Notes: generated by a model not told the origin, from the letters alone. 64,000 nt of DNA from Bacillus suaedaesalsae (GCF_016890225.1 NZ_JAFELM010000036.1:1-64000); one strand, 5' to 3'. Counted from the first letter of the stretch, positions 31,225-41,219 are shown. Program-made: numbers and translations.

Positions 31225-33009
31225 TTAAACAGTAAACTTTTCTGCTTCAATGATGCTAGCAGCGATTTCACGCTTCTTCGCAATAACATTGATTGGAGTA
31301 TGACGAGTAAATTTCTTTAATGCAGAAAGCATCATACGTAATGTATCGCCTTGCTCTGTTGCAATAAGTGTTTCTTTTGCATGAGCTTCGATGCGGTTGA
31401 ACGCTTCTTGACAGAATACTTGAGTGTAAAGAACTTTTTGCTTGTTCTTTTCAAGACCTGTTTTGTTAATTGCTTTTTCAGTACGAAGTAAAGCTGATTC
31501 CATTGCGAATACATCGTTGATAATATCTGCAATGTTAACTAAAATTTCTTGTTCTTTTTCTAGTTTTGCACCGAATTTTTGAGCTGCTAAACCAGCAAGT
31601 AATAGACCAATTTTCTTCGCATTACGAACTAAGTACTTTTCTTGCTCTAGTACTTCTTCGCCTACTTCTTCTGGCATTAACATCATTAATTCTTCTTGCA
31701 GTGCCATTGCTTTTTGGAATAAAGGTAATTCACCCTTCATTGCTTTACGAACGAATGTACCAGGCACTAATAAACGGTTAATTTCGTTTGTTCCTTCAAA
31801 GATACGGTTAATACGTGAATCACGGTACGCTCTTTCTACTTCATATTCTTGCATGAAGCCATATCCACCATGAATTTGTACACCTTCGTCAGCGATATAA
31901 TCAAGTGTTTCTGAACCAAAAACTTTATTTAATGAACATTCAATTGCATATTCAGCTACAGAAGCTGCTACTGCACGACCGTCTTTTACTTCTTCATCCG
32001 TCAGCTTTGAGAATCTTTCTTCAAAAAGTCCTACTGTACGGTAAACAGAGCTTTCCATTGCATATAACATTGTAGACATATTTGCCAGCTTTTCTTGAAT
32101 TAAAGAGAAGCTTGAAATAGGTGTCTTGAATTGTTGACGTTGGTTCGCATACTGAGCAGAAACTTCAAGAATGCGCTTAGATCCACCAATTGTACCAACA
32201 GCAAGCTTGTAACGACCGATGTTTAAGATGTTGAATGCAATTACGTGACCTTTACCAAGTTCACCAAGCAGGTTTTCCTTTGGTACTAGTGCATCCTCAA
32301 GAATTAATGTACGAGTTGAAGAGCCTTTAATACCCATTTTCTTTTCTTCAGGACCCGTTGATACTCCTGGGAATTCCTTTTCTACAATAAATGCAGAGAA
32401 ATGCTCGCCATCAACCTTTGCGTATACAACGAATACGTCAGCAAAGCCTGAGTTTGTAATCCATTGCTTTTCACCATTAATTACGTAGTGAGTGCCTTCT
32501 GCATTTAATTTAGCAGTAGCTTTTGCACCTAATGCATCCGAACCTGAACCTGGCTCTGTTAATGCGTACGCAGCAATTTTCTCACCTGTCGCTAAGTCTG
32601 GTAAATACTTATGCTTTTGCTCTTCGTTACCGAATAATACGATTGGTAATGAACCAATTCCTACGTGAGCACCATATGAAAGCGAGAAGCTTCCTGCACG
32701 TGCAAACTTTTCTGTAATAACAGCTGAACTGATCTTATCAAGTCCAAGTCCGCCATATTCTTCAGGAACGTCTGCGCCAAGCAGTCCTAGTTCACCAGCT
32801 TGCTTTAAAAGCTTTACAGACTTATCAAATTGATGGTTTTCAATATCCTCTAAATGAGGTAATACATCGTTTACTACAAAGTCTTCTGTCGTTTTTGCAA
32901 TCATTTTATGCTCTTCAGTGAAATCTTCTGGAGTAAACACACGATTTGCATCTACTTCTTCAATTAAAAAGCTACCACCTTTAATTAGTTCTTCAGTCGT
33001 TTTAGACAT
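31225..33009 (-). CDS. fadE: Acyl-CoA dehydrogenase
   Basis: A 594-aa protein, the length of B. subtilis FadE (YusJ). The N-terminal two thirds are a complete acyl-CoA dehydrogenase: [35 protein letters not shown], and the active-site region [35 protein letters not shown] (shown in part). The last ~170 residues are an extra helical domain typical of this long type. It makes trans-2-enoyl-CoA with FAD. Last gene of fadN-fadA-fadE, under FadR. Confidence 0.95.
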   Translation of the reverse strand: MSKTTEELIKGGSFLIEEVDANRVFTPEDFTEEHKMIAKTTEDFVVNDVLPHLEDIENHQFDKSVKLLKQAGELGLLGADVPEEYGGLGLDKISSAVITEKFARAGSFSLSYGAHVGIGSLPIVLFGNEEQKHKYLPDLATGEKIAAYALTEPGSGSDALGAKATAKLNAEGTHYVINGEKQWITNSGFADVFVVYAKVDGEHFSAFIVEKEFPGVSTGPEEKKMGIKGSSTRTLILEDALVPKENLLGELGKGHVIAFNILNIGRYKLAVGTIGGSKRILEVSAQYANQRQQFKTPISSFSLIQEKLANMSTMLYAMESSVYRTVGLFEERFSKLTDEEVKDGRAVAASVAEYAIECSLNKVFGSETLDYIADEGVQIHGGYGFMQEYEVERAYRDSRINRIFEGTNEINRLLVPGTFVRKAMKGELPLFQKAMALQEELMMLMPEEVGEEVLEQEKYLVRNAKKIGLLLAGLAAQKFGAKLEKEQEILVNIADIINDVFAMESALLRTEKAINKTGLEKNKQKVLYTQVFCQEAFNRIEAHAKETLIATEQGDTLRMMLSALKKFTRHTPINVIAKKREIAASIIEAEKFTV

Positions 33010-33047
33010 GGTAAAACCTCCCTAAGTTTGTTTTTAATAAACAATGA

Positions 33048-33176
33048 TGTTGATTTCCATGGAAGGCACTCGCTTTCTGTGGGTGGATTCGTGAGCCTCC
33101 TCGGCGTCACCGCCTGCATGAGTCTCCCTTATCCAATGCTCCCGCAGGAGTCTCGCACCTTCCACTCCAATCAACA
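33048..33176. repeat. MITE-like intergenic repeat (about 130 bp) between fadA and fadE
   Basis: Ends form an imperfect inverted repeat: TGTTGATTTCCATGGAAGG at 33048 and its counterpart CCTTCCACTCCAATCAACA ending at 33176. The body has further palindromes and GC-rich words (CCTCCTCGGCG, CTCCCGCAGGAG) that stand out from the A/T-rich surroundings. I associate this pattern with repeats scattered in Bacillaceae genomes. It has no gene and sits inside an operon. Confidence 0.65.
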
Positions 33177-33213
33177 GACTGCAAGAAATCCTGTATTGTA
33201 CTTTAAAACTGTT

Positions 33214-34389
33214 TTATAGTAATTCGAATACACCAGCAGCACCCATTCCGCCACCGATACACATAGTTACAACACCGTACTTCACGTCACGTCTTCTCAT
33301 TTCATGAATTAATGAAAGAGTTAATTTAGCACCAGAGCAACCTAGTGGATGTCCTAATGCGATAGCTCCACCATTTACATTCACAATATCTTCGTTTAAA
33401 CCTAGCTCACGAATAACCGCAATCGATTGGGAAGCAAATGCTTCGTTTAACTCAAACAAACCAATGTCTGATAGTTCCAGTCCTGCAAGCTTTAATGCTT
33501 TTGGAATCGCTGCAATTGGTCCAATACCCATTACTTCCGGTGGTACACCCGCTACTGCGTATGCATGGAACTTGGCTAATGGCTGCAAACCTTCTGCTAG
33601 AGCTTTTTCCTTATCCATTAATAAAACTGCTGCTGCTCCATCACTCATTTGTGATGAGTTCCCAGCTGTTACACTACCTTTTACATTAAATGCAGGTCGT
33701 AATTTCCCTAGAACTTCAGTTGTTGTTTCCACGCGTACACCTTCGTCTTGTGAGAAGGTAAAAGTCTTTTGAGTTGGCTTGTTCTTTGCATTAACCCCAT
33801 TGATTACGACTTCAACTGGAACGATCTCATCTTCAAATCTACCTTCCGCAATTGCTTTGGCAGCACGTTGATGACTTCTAACTGCGAATGCATCTTGTTC
33901 CTCGCGTGTAACTGCATATTGCTGGGCTACTTGCTCAGCTGTATGACCCATTCCCATATAATATTCTGGAGCGCTTTCTACAAGCTTTACATTAGGTCGA
34001 ACATTGTGTCCTACCATTGGAACCATACTCATTGATTCCACGCCACCAGCTAAAATTGTATCAGCATGGCCCAACATAATTTTTTCTGCACCATAAGCGA
34101 TACTTTGTAAACCTGAAGAGCAATAACGGTTGATTGTAATTGCCGGTACGTTTGACGGCAGACCCGCTAATCCTCCGATATTTCTCGCCATGTTCAGTCC
34201 TTGCTCTGCCTCTGGCATTGCACAACCAATAATTAAATCATCGATAGTTCCTTCATAGTTGTTTGCTCGTTTAAGCGTTTCTTTTACAACAAGTGCACCT
34301 AAATCATCTGGGCGTACATTTGCAAGTGATCCACGTTTTGCTTTACCCACTGGAGTTCTTGCACCTGCAACGATAACTGCTTCTCTCAC
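33214..34389 (-). CDS. fadA: Acetyl-CoA acyltransferase (3-ketoacyl-CoA thiolase)
   Basis: A 391-aa thiolase. The nucleophile Cys is in [15 protein letters not shown] (about residue 90), the His in [16 protein letters not shown], and the second Cys in [11 protein letters not shown] at the C-terminus. It cleaves 3-ketoacyl-CoA in the last step of beta-oxidation. The start is GTG ([13 protein letters not shown]), close behind GGGGGGAG. Middle gene of the fad operon, with repeat elements on both sides. Confidence 0.96.
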   Translation of the reverse strand: MREAVIVAGARTPVGKAKRGSLANVRPDDLGALVVKETLKRANNYEGTIDDLIIGCAMPEAEQGLNMARNIGGLAGLPSNVPAITINRYCSSGLQSIAYGAEKIMLGHADTILAGGVESMSMVPMVGHNVRPNVKLVESAPEYYMGMGHTAEQVAQQYAVTREEQDAFAVRSHQRAAKAIAEGRFEDEIVPVEVVINGVNAKNKPTQKTFTFSQDEGVRVETTTEVLGKLRPAFNVKGSVTAGNSSQMSDGAAAVLLMDKEKALAEGLQPLAKFHAYAVAGVPPEVMGIGPIAAIPKALKLAGLELSDIGLFELNEAFASQSIAVIRELGLNEDIVNVNGGAIALGHPLGCSGAKLTLSLIHEMRRRDVKYGVVTMCIGGGMGAAGVFELL

Positions 34390-34417
34390 AAAACTCCCCC
34401 CGTTTCATTAAAAGTTG

Positions 34418-34553
34418 AAGCGACTCGTTCAGCACCGAATATCAAATGTTCTCGCGACATAAAGGCGCTTTTTGCCTTTATATCGTGAGGTTATTTGACT
34501 CGAGGTAGGATGAAATTGCAAAGATCCTCGCAATTTCATCTTTGCTAGTCGCT
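34418..34553. repeat. Structured intergenic repeat between fadN and fadA
   Basis: Bounded by AAGCGACT (34418) and AGTCGCT (34553). Inside are two strong hairpins: CTCGCGACATAAAGGC against GCCTTTATATCGTGAG (34451-34489), and a perfect 11-bp stem GATGAAATTGC/GCAATTTCATC (34509-34540). Neither is followed by a T run, so they are not terminators. The element may affect mRNA processing between fadN and fadA. It looks like a dispersed repeat, but copies elsewhere cannot be checked here. Confidence 0.55.
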
Positions 34554-34602
34554 GAAACTAGATATAACCAGCTTGAAACATTCCCTCTAGTAATCTATTA
34601 AA

Positions 34603-36984
34603 TTAGTTACGTAATGGTTTTCCTTTTAATAGCATGTGCTGCATACGTTGCTGTGATTTCGGTTCAGCAACTAAGCTTAAGAATGCTTCTCTTTCTAGGT
34701 CTAGTAAGTATTGCTCATCTACTTCAGTACCGAATGGAACTCTACCACCAGCTAATACGAACGCTAGCTTTTGAGCAATCTTTTTGTCATGCTCTGAAAT
34801 ATAGCCAGAATATAACATAGACTCAATACCTAATAATAATGTCGCATAACCTGTTTCCCCAACTACTGGTACCTTCTTACGCTTTGGAGCTTGGTAGCCT
34901 TTGTCTGCTAATGCCAGAACTGCACGTTTTGCATCATGTAACAGGTGATCTGCATTTACGCTGATTCCATCTGTTCTTGATAAGAAGTTATTTGTTCTAG
35001 CTTCTTCAGCTGAAGTTGAAACCTTCGCCATTGCTATCGTTTCAAATACATGGTTTGTAATCTTTTGAAGGTCCTTTTCAACTCCGTTAGGCAGACCATT
35101 TAGATGACGGATATAAAGTTCTTTGTTTCCGCCTCCTCCTGGAATTAAACCTACACCTACTTCAACTAATCCCATGTACGACTCACTTGAGGCTTGAATG
35201 TGAGCAGCTGGTAAACAAACCTCAGATCCTCCACCCAGTGTCATGCCAAATGGTGCTGCAACGACTGGTTTTGGGCTGTATTTAACATTCATCATCGTTT
35301 GTTGGAATTGACGAACAACCATATCAAGCTCGAAGAAATTATCATCTTGTGCTTCCATTAAAATCATTGCAAGGTTTGCACCTACACAGAAGTTTTTACC
35401 TTGGTTACCGATAACAAGTCCTTTATAATTGCGATCTACTTCTTCAATCGCGTAGTTAATCATTTGTGTGATATCTGGTCCAATCGCATTGTTAGGCGAG
35501 TGGAATTCTAATGCTGCGACACCATCACCTAAATCTATTAAACTTGCACCACTATTTTTCTTGATTACACCATTTTTCTCTTTTAATCCTTTAAGGTTAA
35601 TTACTTTAGGATTAACTTTTGTTGCTTCGTAACTACCATTTGATACAAATAATGTTTCGAAGTTTTCTTTTTTATAGAAAGATGTTTGGCCGTTATTTAG
35701 CATTTCTAGTACCCAAGATGGTACTTCAATACCTTCAGCCTGCATCTTCTTCACAGAATCTTCTAACCCAATGCTATCCCATAGTTCAAACGGACCTTGG
35801 TTCCATCCGAATCCCCACTTCATCGCGTTGTCAATCGCAACGATATCATCGGCAATTACACCAGCTAGTTCAGCAGAGTATACAAGTACTGGGCTGAAAA
35901 TGTTCCATAGCAATTGGCCAGCACGATCATTTGCATACACAATCGCTTTTAGCTTGTCAGCACCTTTTGCTTGCTTCGCCAAGTCGATAGATGGAGCTGA
36001 CAGCTTCTTTCTCGCCTCATACTCAAGTGTTTCAGGATTTAGTTCAAGAATTTCTTTTCCTTGCTTTAAGAAAAATCCTTGGCCAGACTTACTACCTAAC
36101 CAGCCTTTTTCAAGCATAGACTTCATAAATGCAGGTACTTCGAATACTTCCTTCTCAGCACCTTCCACTTGCTCATAAACGTTGTTAGCAACGTGAACAA
36201 ATGTATCTAAACCAACTACATCTAACGTTCTGAATGTTGCACTCTTAGGTCTGCCAATTAAAGGACCTGTTACAGAATCAACTTCTCCAACACTATATCC
36301 ACCCTTTAGCATCTCTCTTACCGTTACAAGCAAGCCGTATGTACCGATACGGTTTGCAATGAAGTTAGGTGTATCTTTCGCTTCAACAACACCTTTTCCA
36401 AGTACATCCTCACCGAACGATTTCATGAATGATAAAACTTCAGGATTTGTATCCTTTGTCGGGATTACTTCAAGAAGCTTTAAATAGCGCGGTGGGTTAA
36501 AAAAGTGAGTTCCAAGGAAGTTTTTGCGGAAGTCTTCTGAACGACCTTCTGCCATTGCTTCAATGGAAATACCAGAAGTATTTGAACTTACAATTGCTCC
36601 AGGCTTTTTCACTTCATCAACTTTAGCGAAAACTTGCTTTTTCACGGCTAAGTTTTCAACAACTACTTCTATAATCCAATCAACGTCCTTAAGACGTGCT
36701 AAATCATCTTCTAAATTTCCTGCTTCAATAAGAGATAAATTTTCTTTTGAAGTTAACGGAGCTGGCTTTTGCTTTAACAGCTTTTGAAGTGCTGTTTGGC
36801 TAAAACGGTTACGGACTACCTTATCTTCAAGTGTAAGCCCTTTCTTTTCTTCGTCTTTTGTAAGTTCTCTAGGAACAATATCTAGTAATAATGATGGAAT
36901 GCCGATGTTGGCTAAGTGTGCAGCAATGCCAGAACCCATAACTCCAGATCCTAATACTGCTACTTTTCGGATGCTTCGACTCAA
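34603..36984 (-). CDS. fadN: 3-hydroxyacyl-CoA dehydrogenase / enoyl-CoA hydratase
   Basis: A 793-aa two-function enzyme close to B. subtilis FadN (789). The N-terminal half is the NAD-dependent hydroxyacyl-CoA dehydrogenase (KVAVLGSGVMGSGIAAHLA, then FFNPPRYLKLLEVIP and FIANRIGTYG). The C-terminal ~300 residues are a crotonase domain (GNQGKNFCVGANLAM, ALGGGSEVCLPA-type loop, PGGGGNKEL). It hydrates enoyl-CoA and oxidises the product. The start is TTG behind AAGGGGAGA. A perfect FadR box lies 24-41 bases upstream. Confidence 0.95.
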   Translation of the reverse strand: MSRSIRKVAVLGSGVMGSGIAAHLANIGIPSLLLDIVPRELTKDEEKKGLTLEDKVVRNRFSQTALQKLLKQKPAPLTSKENLSLIEAGNLEDDLARLKDVDWIIEVVVENLAVKKQVFAKVDEVKKPGAIVSSNTSGISIEAMAEGRSEDFRKNFLGTHFFNPPRYLKLLEVIPTKDTNPEVLSFMKSFGEDVLGKGVVEAKDTPNFIANRIGTYGLLVTVREMLKGGYSVGEVDSVTGPLIGRPKSATFRTLDVVGLDTFVHVANNVYEQVEGAEKEVFEVPAFMKSMLEKGWLGSKSGQGFFLKQGKEILELNPETLEYEARKKLSAPSIDLAKQAKGADKLKAIVYANDRAGQLLWNIFSPVLVYSAELAGVIADDIVAIDNAMKWGFGWNQGPFELWDSIGLEDSVKKMQAEGIEVPSWVLEMLNNGQTSFYKKENFETLFVSNGSYEATKVNPKVINLKGLKEKNGVIKKNSGASLIDLGDGVAALEFHSPNNAIGPDITQMINYAIEEVDRNYKGLVIGNQGKNFCVGANLAMILMEAQDDNFFELDMVVRQFQQTMMNVKYSPKPVVAAPFGMTLGGGSEVCLPAAHIQASSESYMGLVEVGVGLIPGGGGNKELYIRHLNGLPNGVEKDLQKITNHVFETIAMAKVSTSAEEARTNNFLSRTDGISVNADHLLHDAKRAVLALADKGYQAPKRKKVPVVGETGYATLLLGIESMLYSGYISEHDKKIAQKLAFVLAGGRVPFGTEVDEQYLLDLEREAFLSLVAEPKSQQRMQHMLLKGKPLRN

Positions 36985-37007
36985 CCGTAATCTCCCCTTT
37001 CATTTTT

Positions 37008-37025
37008 TGAATGAATACTCATTCA
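37008..37025 (-). promoter_or_regulatory. FadR operator upstream of fadN
   Basis: TGAATGAATACTCATTCA, a full match to the known Bacillus FadR consensus TGAATGANTANTCATTCA. FadR bound here blocks the fad operon until long-chain acyl-CoA releases it. Confidence 0.9.
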
Positions 37026-37185
37026 TTTTTTATTCAAAAAAATTTAGAACCTCTCCATAAATTTACTATAAATCATTTTATTAATTTTCGCAATATTAAA
37101 GTAACACTAAAATCTGCGTGTACCTTTATGAATTTTGTCATCATTCGTAAAAACGTAGGACACGATAATGAATGGAGGTGATATT

Positions 37186-37332
37186 ATGGCTAAGCATAAA
37201 AAGAACCCTTCTAAGGCAGGGGTTAGTGCAGCAAGTGTTAAAGGAGATGCAGGTCCATCTGTTTCTTCTGACTTCGGCGGAAAAACACAAAGCACGAACC
37301 AACAGTATAAAAAGCAAAACATGGGACATTAA
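37186..37332 (+). CDS. yuzL: YuzL-like small protein (48 aa)
   Basis: A 48-residue polypeptide (MAKHKKNPSKAGVSAAS…, ending YKKQNMGH), basic, low in hydrophobic residues and without Cys, resembling small acid-soluble or disordered proteins. It matches YuzL by sequence pattern and by its place between fadN and fadM, divergent from fadN. GGAGGTG lies 6 bases before the ATG and a strong terminator follows. Too short for usual length cutoffs. Function unknown. Confidence 0.85.
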   Translation: MAKHKKNPSKAGVSAASVKGDAGPSVSSDFGGKTQSTNQQYKKQNMGH

Positions 37333-37354
37333 TCAAACGTTTGTTTAGTGTGAA

Positions 37355-37391
37355 AAAACGTTGACTATCATGAGTTTTAGTCAACGTTTTT
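37355..37391 (+). terminator. Terminator of yuzL
   Basis: Perfect 13-bp stem AAAACGTTGACTA/TAGTCAACGTTTT, followed by TAT; the A run on the other side may let it work both ways. Confidence 0.8.
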
Positions 37392-37451
37392 ATCAATACA
37401 TTGGAATAATGAATAGGATTGGTACTGCTGTTACATGCAGTTCTCATTTTT

Positions 37452-37621
37452 TTCGGCGATTATTCTTTTTATCATATCAAATACCTCTAATTCGGCGAAA
37501 ATCAGGATTATTTCGACGAAAACTAAACACTATTCGGCGAAAGTTGAACTCTTTCCGGCGAACCTCATTATCAATTCGGCGAATTTATTTCTTTTCAAAC
37601 TTCTTTGCACTTTTCCGGCGA
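37452..37621. repeat. Array of TTCGGCGA words with 21-bp period
   Basis: The core CGGCGA (one CGACGA) starts at 37454, 37493, 37514, 37535, 37556, 37577 and 37616. The four central spacings are exactly 21 bases and both outer ones 39. Between the cores the sequence varies and is A/T-rich. Open frames across it give heptads with an RR pair, which I take as a by-product of the 21-base period, not a protein. Confidence 0.75.
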
Positions 37622-37630
37622 TTCCCACAA

Positions 37631-37664
37631 CAAAAAAACTCAGAGGACACAACCCTCTGAGTTT
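37631..37664 (-). terminator. Terminator of the beta-propeller gene
   Basis: Perfect 11-bp stem AAACTCAGAGG/CCTCTGAGTTT overlapping the stop codon; T run follows on the minus strand. Confidence 0.75.
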
Positions 37665-39831
37665 ATTCCCACTTATGTGCCGTAATTCTCTTCGGTGATA
37701 CGGCAAACAGTTCATCCTCAATATTCAGAACCCTCATAATTTGGTTTTCCCAGTTTTCATATTGAACGCCTTCGTGTTCATGTGTGATTTTTTGTTGTAG
37801 CTGGAAGCCTTTTTCTAGATCAATACTGTACCCGTATATTCCCTGGAATTTAAACAGTTGTTCATATTCCGATCCCTGTTTGTCTTCATAAATGGTAATC
37901 GGGAACGCAAAGATGTTTTTCTTCTTATTAAATAGTAACGCCTTATGATCATGATTTAACGGTGAGTATGTTCCACTTCCTCCAATGACCTCGGTAAACT
38001 TTTCTTTTGGATTTAATGGGTCGGTAACATCAAATAAAGAAATTTTTACCCCATCCGTCATAATGCGAGGTTGAGAGGCTCCTTTATCTTTGATGACCTT
38101 TGTATTTTGACCGAATCCAATTAGATGCTTCTCATCATAAGGATGCAAGTAGTTACTGAAGCCAGGTATCTTTAGCTCACCTAGCACTGTCGGCTTCCTC
38201 GGATTACTTACATCTAGTACAAATAATGGATCCGTTTCTTTAAACGTGACAATATATGCTTTGTCCCCCATAAAGCGAACTGAATAGATTCGTTCACCTC
38301 TTGCTAAATCCTCGACACTTCCCACTTGCCCAAGCTTCGAATCTAATACAAATAAATGATTAGCAGAAGGTTGTTTTTCGTCCCACGTATCCCCTTTTGT
38401 TGTTGCGATACGGAAATACCCTTCATGCTCATCCATTGAAAATTGATTTAGCAGCCTTCCTGGTACAGTACCGGTTGCAAGAAATTCAACTTGTAGATCG
38501 TTAATAGCGAATTTATATATATCTGTGTCTTCAATTGGAACATGAATTTCTCTTTTGTTGTTGTTTTCTTGATATTCATACCTAGTAACAGTTATATATA
38601 GACTGTCTTTTGTCATATAAACTTCCTGTCCACTTCCTAAATACGTAGTTATGGTAGCTTCTTTCTCAGGTTCATTTATATCAAAGCTGGCAATTATTGA
38701 GAAACTAGCTTGTTTCGATTCCGGGAAATAACGAATATCTTTGAACTCTACATACTTCGGCTCATCTGTCGAACTGGAATCTTTGTATCTTGGTCGAAGA
38801 TCTATATCTTTTCTTTGCTCCATGATCCAGTAATCCGGGTAATGATGATTAATCACATACACCTTTGAGCCAATTTTTCTTGATGTCATATAATTTCCTT
38901 CTATTTCAACTGATTTGATCTCTTTTGGATGGTTTTTATCGGTCACATCAAACACTAGTATTTTTGTTTGCTGGTTCATCGGCATGATCATCTTATGTGA
39001 AGCTGAGGAATTCGGGTTTACCGGCTCCTGAAACTCAGTATAAGAATGCCCCATTACGACAAGCTTATTGTCATCAATATAGAGCTGAAACGGCTGGAAA
39101 TCTTTAAATGGAATCGTCGCAACTGTTTCGATATTTGTACTTGGGACTACCTTTGTAATTTTTAATTTCCCATCAATTGCTTGGTAAATGTAAGTTCCAT
39201 CTGTTTTGACGATATCAGCTTCGTCTACTCCTTGTACCTGAACGTTTGTGTCCGTAAACTCATTAGCGCCGGCAGAACTTTTTTCAGCACCTGCCATATC
39301 ACCTGCTGAACTTGATTCTTCCATAATACCATCAGATTTTATCGTTCTTTCTAATTGCTTCTGACTTTTTATTAGACCTTGAAAATAAGCTGTAAGTTGT
39401 TCCTTTGATTCAATGACTGGCAAATCCTTTGTTGCCGTAAATTCAATACGTTTATCTGATTTGATTGTATTACCATTCGTTGCTTTTATATCTGATTCAA
39501 CATGCAGAGTATACGATTTCATATTAGGGTCGTAACCATCTGTTGGAGGGTAAATGAAAATTGTTTTTTTATTCTCACTAAGTTCTACCTTTAGATTAAG
39601 TTTGTCACCATTACTGTCTTTCACATAAATGTTATCGCTAGTAATCGTAGCTTTGTCCATTTCTTTTGTAAATTCAACTTTCCACACCTTGTCAGAAAGC
39701 ACGAGCATTCCTTCTGAATTTGTTGTTACGCTATTAACTACTTGTGGATTTCGATCAACAATTGCTCTCTGAACTGTAAAACCGACCACAATCATGAAAA
39801 TACTTATAAATAGGATTACATATTTGTTCAT
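37663..39831 (-). CDS. Membrane-anchored beta-propeller domain protein
   Basis: A 722-aa protein. One N-terminal hydrophobic helix (residues 4-22, VILFISIFMIVVGFTV) without a lipobox anchors or exports it. Residues about 40-130 are an Ig-like SbsA/Big_5 domain (VWKVEFTKEMDKATITSDNIYV). From about 190 to the end it is a secreted beta-propeller of the Beta_propel family: TNVQVQGVDEADIVKTDGTYIYQ, then repeated KLVVMGHSY, KVYVINHHY, AYIVTFKETDPLFVLDVSNP and HLIGFGQN blades. Function is unknown; it probably faces the cell wall. The start is ATG behind GGGAGG. Confidence 0.85.
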   Translation of the reverse strand: MNKYVILFISIFMIVVGFTVQRAIVDRNPQVVNSVTTNSEGMLVLSDKVWKVEFTKEMDKATITSDNIYVKDSNGDKLNLKVELSENKKTIFIYPPTDGYDPNMKSYTLHVESDIKATNGNTIKSDKRIEFTATKDLPVIESKEQLTAYFQGLIKSQKQLERTIKSDGIMEESSSAGDMAGAEKSSAGANEFTDTNVQVQGVDEADIVKTDGTYIYQAIDGKLKITKVVPSTNIETVATIPFKDFQPFQLYIDDNKLVVMGHSYTEFQEPVNPNSSASHKMIMPMNQQTKILVFDVTDKNHPKEIKSVEIEGNYMTSRKIGSKVYVINHHYPDYWIMEQRKDIDLRPRYKDSSSTDEPKYVEFKDIRYFPESKQASFSIIASFDINEPEKEATITTYLGSGQEVYMTKDSLYITVTRYEYQENNNKREIHVPIEDTDIYKFAINDLQVEFLATGTVPGRLLNQFSMDEHEGYFRIATTKGDTWDEKQPSANHLFVLDSKLGQVGSVEDLARGERIYSVRFMGDKAYIVTFKETDPLFVLDVSNPRKPTVLGELKIPGFSNYLHPYDEKHLIGFGQNTKVIKDKGASQPRIMTDGVKISLFDVTDPLNPKEKFTEVIGGSGTYSPLNHDHKALLFNKKKNIFAFPITIYEDKQGSEYEQLFKFQGIYGYSIDLEKGFQLQQKITHEHEGVQYENWENQIMRVLNIEDELFAVSPKRITAHKWE

Positions 39832-39983
39832 AATGACCTCCCTTTTATAGAAATAGACGGTTGTATTCCTTAAAGGTTACAACCTTTATGTAATATGGTC
39901 CTTATAATATTTGTTGTTACTATCATTGGGTTGATTTTTTACTGTTTCTTGTTTATGTTTTACCTCCTATTTTCAATTGGTAA

Positions 39984-40018
39984 ACAAAAAAACTACCGAG
40001 ACAGATACCTCGGTAGTT
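39984..40018 (-). terminator. Terminator of the proline dehydrogenase gene
   Basis: Perfect stem AACTACCGAG/CTCGGTAGTT followed by TTTTTTTG on the minus strand. Confidence 0.85.
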
Positions 40019-40026
40019 CCACTAAC

Positions 40027-40944
40027 TTATTTACCAAATACACCTTTTAAAACAAAAGCTACGTTAGCAGGACGTTCTGCTAATCTTCTCATGAAGTATC
40101 CGTACCAGTCTGTTCCGTATGGTACGTACACTCTCATTGTGAAGCCTTCTTTTACTAGCTCAAGATGTCTTTCTGGACGAATTCCGTATAGCATTTGGAA
40201 TTCAAATTGGCTGTTTGGAATGTTTAATTCTTTTACAACTTCTTTCGTGTATTCGATCATTGCATCGTCATGAGTGGCAACTGCTGTGTAGTTGCCGTTT
40301 TCAAGATGCATTCTAATAATTTTTTTGAAGTTTTCATCTACATCCTTTTTCTCAGGGAATGCAACTTCTGGAGATTCCTTGTATGCTCCCTTTACAAGAC
40401 GCAGGTTCGGTTTAAATTGGTTTAAATCTTCCACATCGTCCGCTACGCGGTATAAATAAGCTTGTAATACTGTTCCAATGTTGTCATATTCACTACGTAG
40501 TTGTTTGAAGATGTCAATCGTTTTTCCGCAACGAGAATAGTCTTCCATGTCGATTGTTACAAAGACATTATTTTCTTTCGCAGCTTCTAAAATACGACGC
40601 ATGTTTCTCATCACAACTTCATCAGAGATGTCTAATCCCATTGATGTCATTTTTAATGATAGTTGTGAATTTAATCCTTCACGTCCAATTGCTTTAATTG
40701 CTTCAATTGAGCCGTCTGCCATTTCATTTGCTTCCGCCTCAGTATCAACAAACTCACCTAAATAGTCAATTGTAACGGCTAGTCCCTTTTTATTAAGGTC
40801 TTTAATTACATTAACGGCAAGATTAATCGTTTCTCCAGCTACGAATCTACCTGCACCAAACTTAAGTCCATATTTTCTAGCTAGTTTCGTAAAAGTTTTA
40901 TTTTTAGATAACCATAGAAAAAAGTTACGCATAAGTTGTTCCAT
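40027..40944 (-). CDS. fadM: Proline dehydrogenase-like FAD enzyme
   Basis: A 305-aa PutA-type TIM-barrel enzyme, near the 302 residues of B. subtilis FadM (YusM). Seen: VTIDMEDYSRCG, LQAYLYR, LRLVKGAYKE, VATHDD and FQMLYGIRPE, and the closing YVPYGTDWYGYFMRRLAERPAN, which bind FAD and proline in the family. It oxidises proline to pyrroline-5-carboxylate. The start is the ATG 7 bases behind AGGAGG; a longer frame overlaps the ribosome site. No pyrroline-5-carboxylate dehydrogenase is adjacent. Confidence 0.92.
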   Translation of the reverse strand: MEQLMRNFFLWLSKNKTFTKLARKYGLKFGAGRFVAGETINLAVNVIKDLNKKGLAVTIDYLGEFVDTEAEANEMADGSIEAIKAIGREGLNSQLSLKMTSMGLDISDEVVMRNMRRILEAAKENNVFVTIDMEDYSRCGKTIDIFKQLRSEYDNIGTVLQAYLYRVADDVEDLNQFKPNLRLVKGAYKESPEVAFPEKKDVDENFKKIIRMHLENGNYTAVATHDDAMIEYTKEVVKELNIPNSQFEFQMLYGIRPERHLELVKEGFTMRVYVPYGTDWYGYFMRRLAERPANVAFVLKGVFGK

Positions 40945-41219
40945 CTTCATTCCTCCTGAAAACGCATACATGATATTGAAATATATAAATATGAAGTATT
41001 TAAACCATGATTATTTTATCATCTTTCAATCTAGTTGAATATGAAAATATTTACCTTTTGTCGATTTAGTACAAATTTTGTCGTAATCCTTATTAAATAT
41101 GAGAAAAATAGCATAGTTGTTTTGAGAAAGTTCAGTAAATATAGGCCATTTTCCTAGTCTAATAGAATAAACATTGGTATTATTAGGAAAAGAGACAGAG
41201 AGATAAGGGGGGAGTTACT

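Noticed and set aside
34509-34540. Transcription terminator between fadN and fadA
   Set aside because: The stem is perfect but no T run follows on the minus strand.
37452-37621. CRISPR array
   Set aside because: The conserved words are only 6-8 bases with 13-15 variable bases between; no cas genes are present.
37361-37660. 99-codon frame with heptads containing Arg-Arg
   Set aside because: The heptads follow from the 21-base DNA period; no ribosome site, and other frames show their own repeats.
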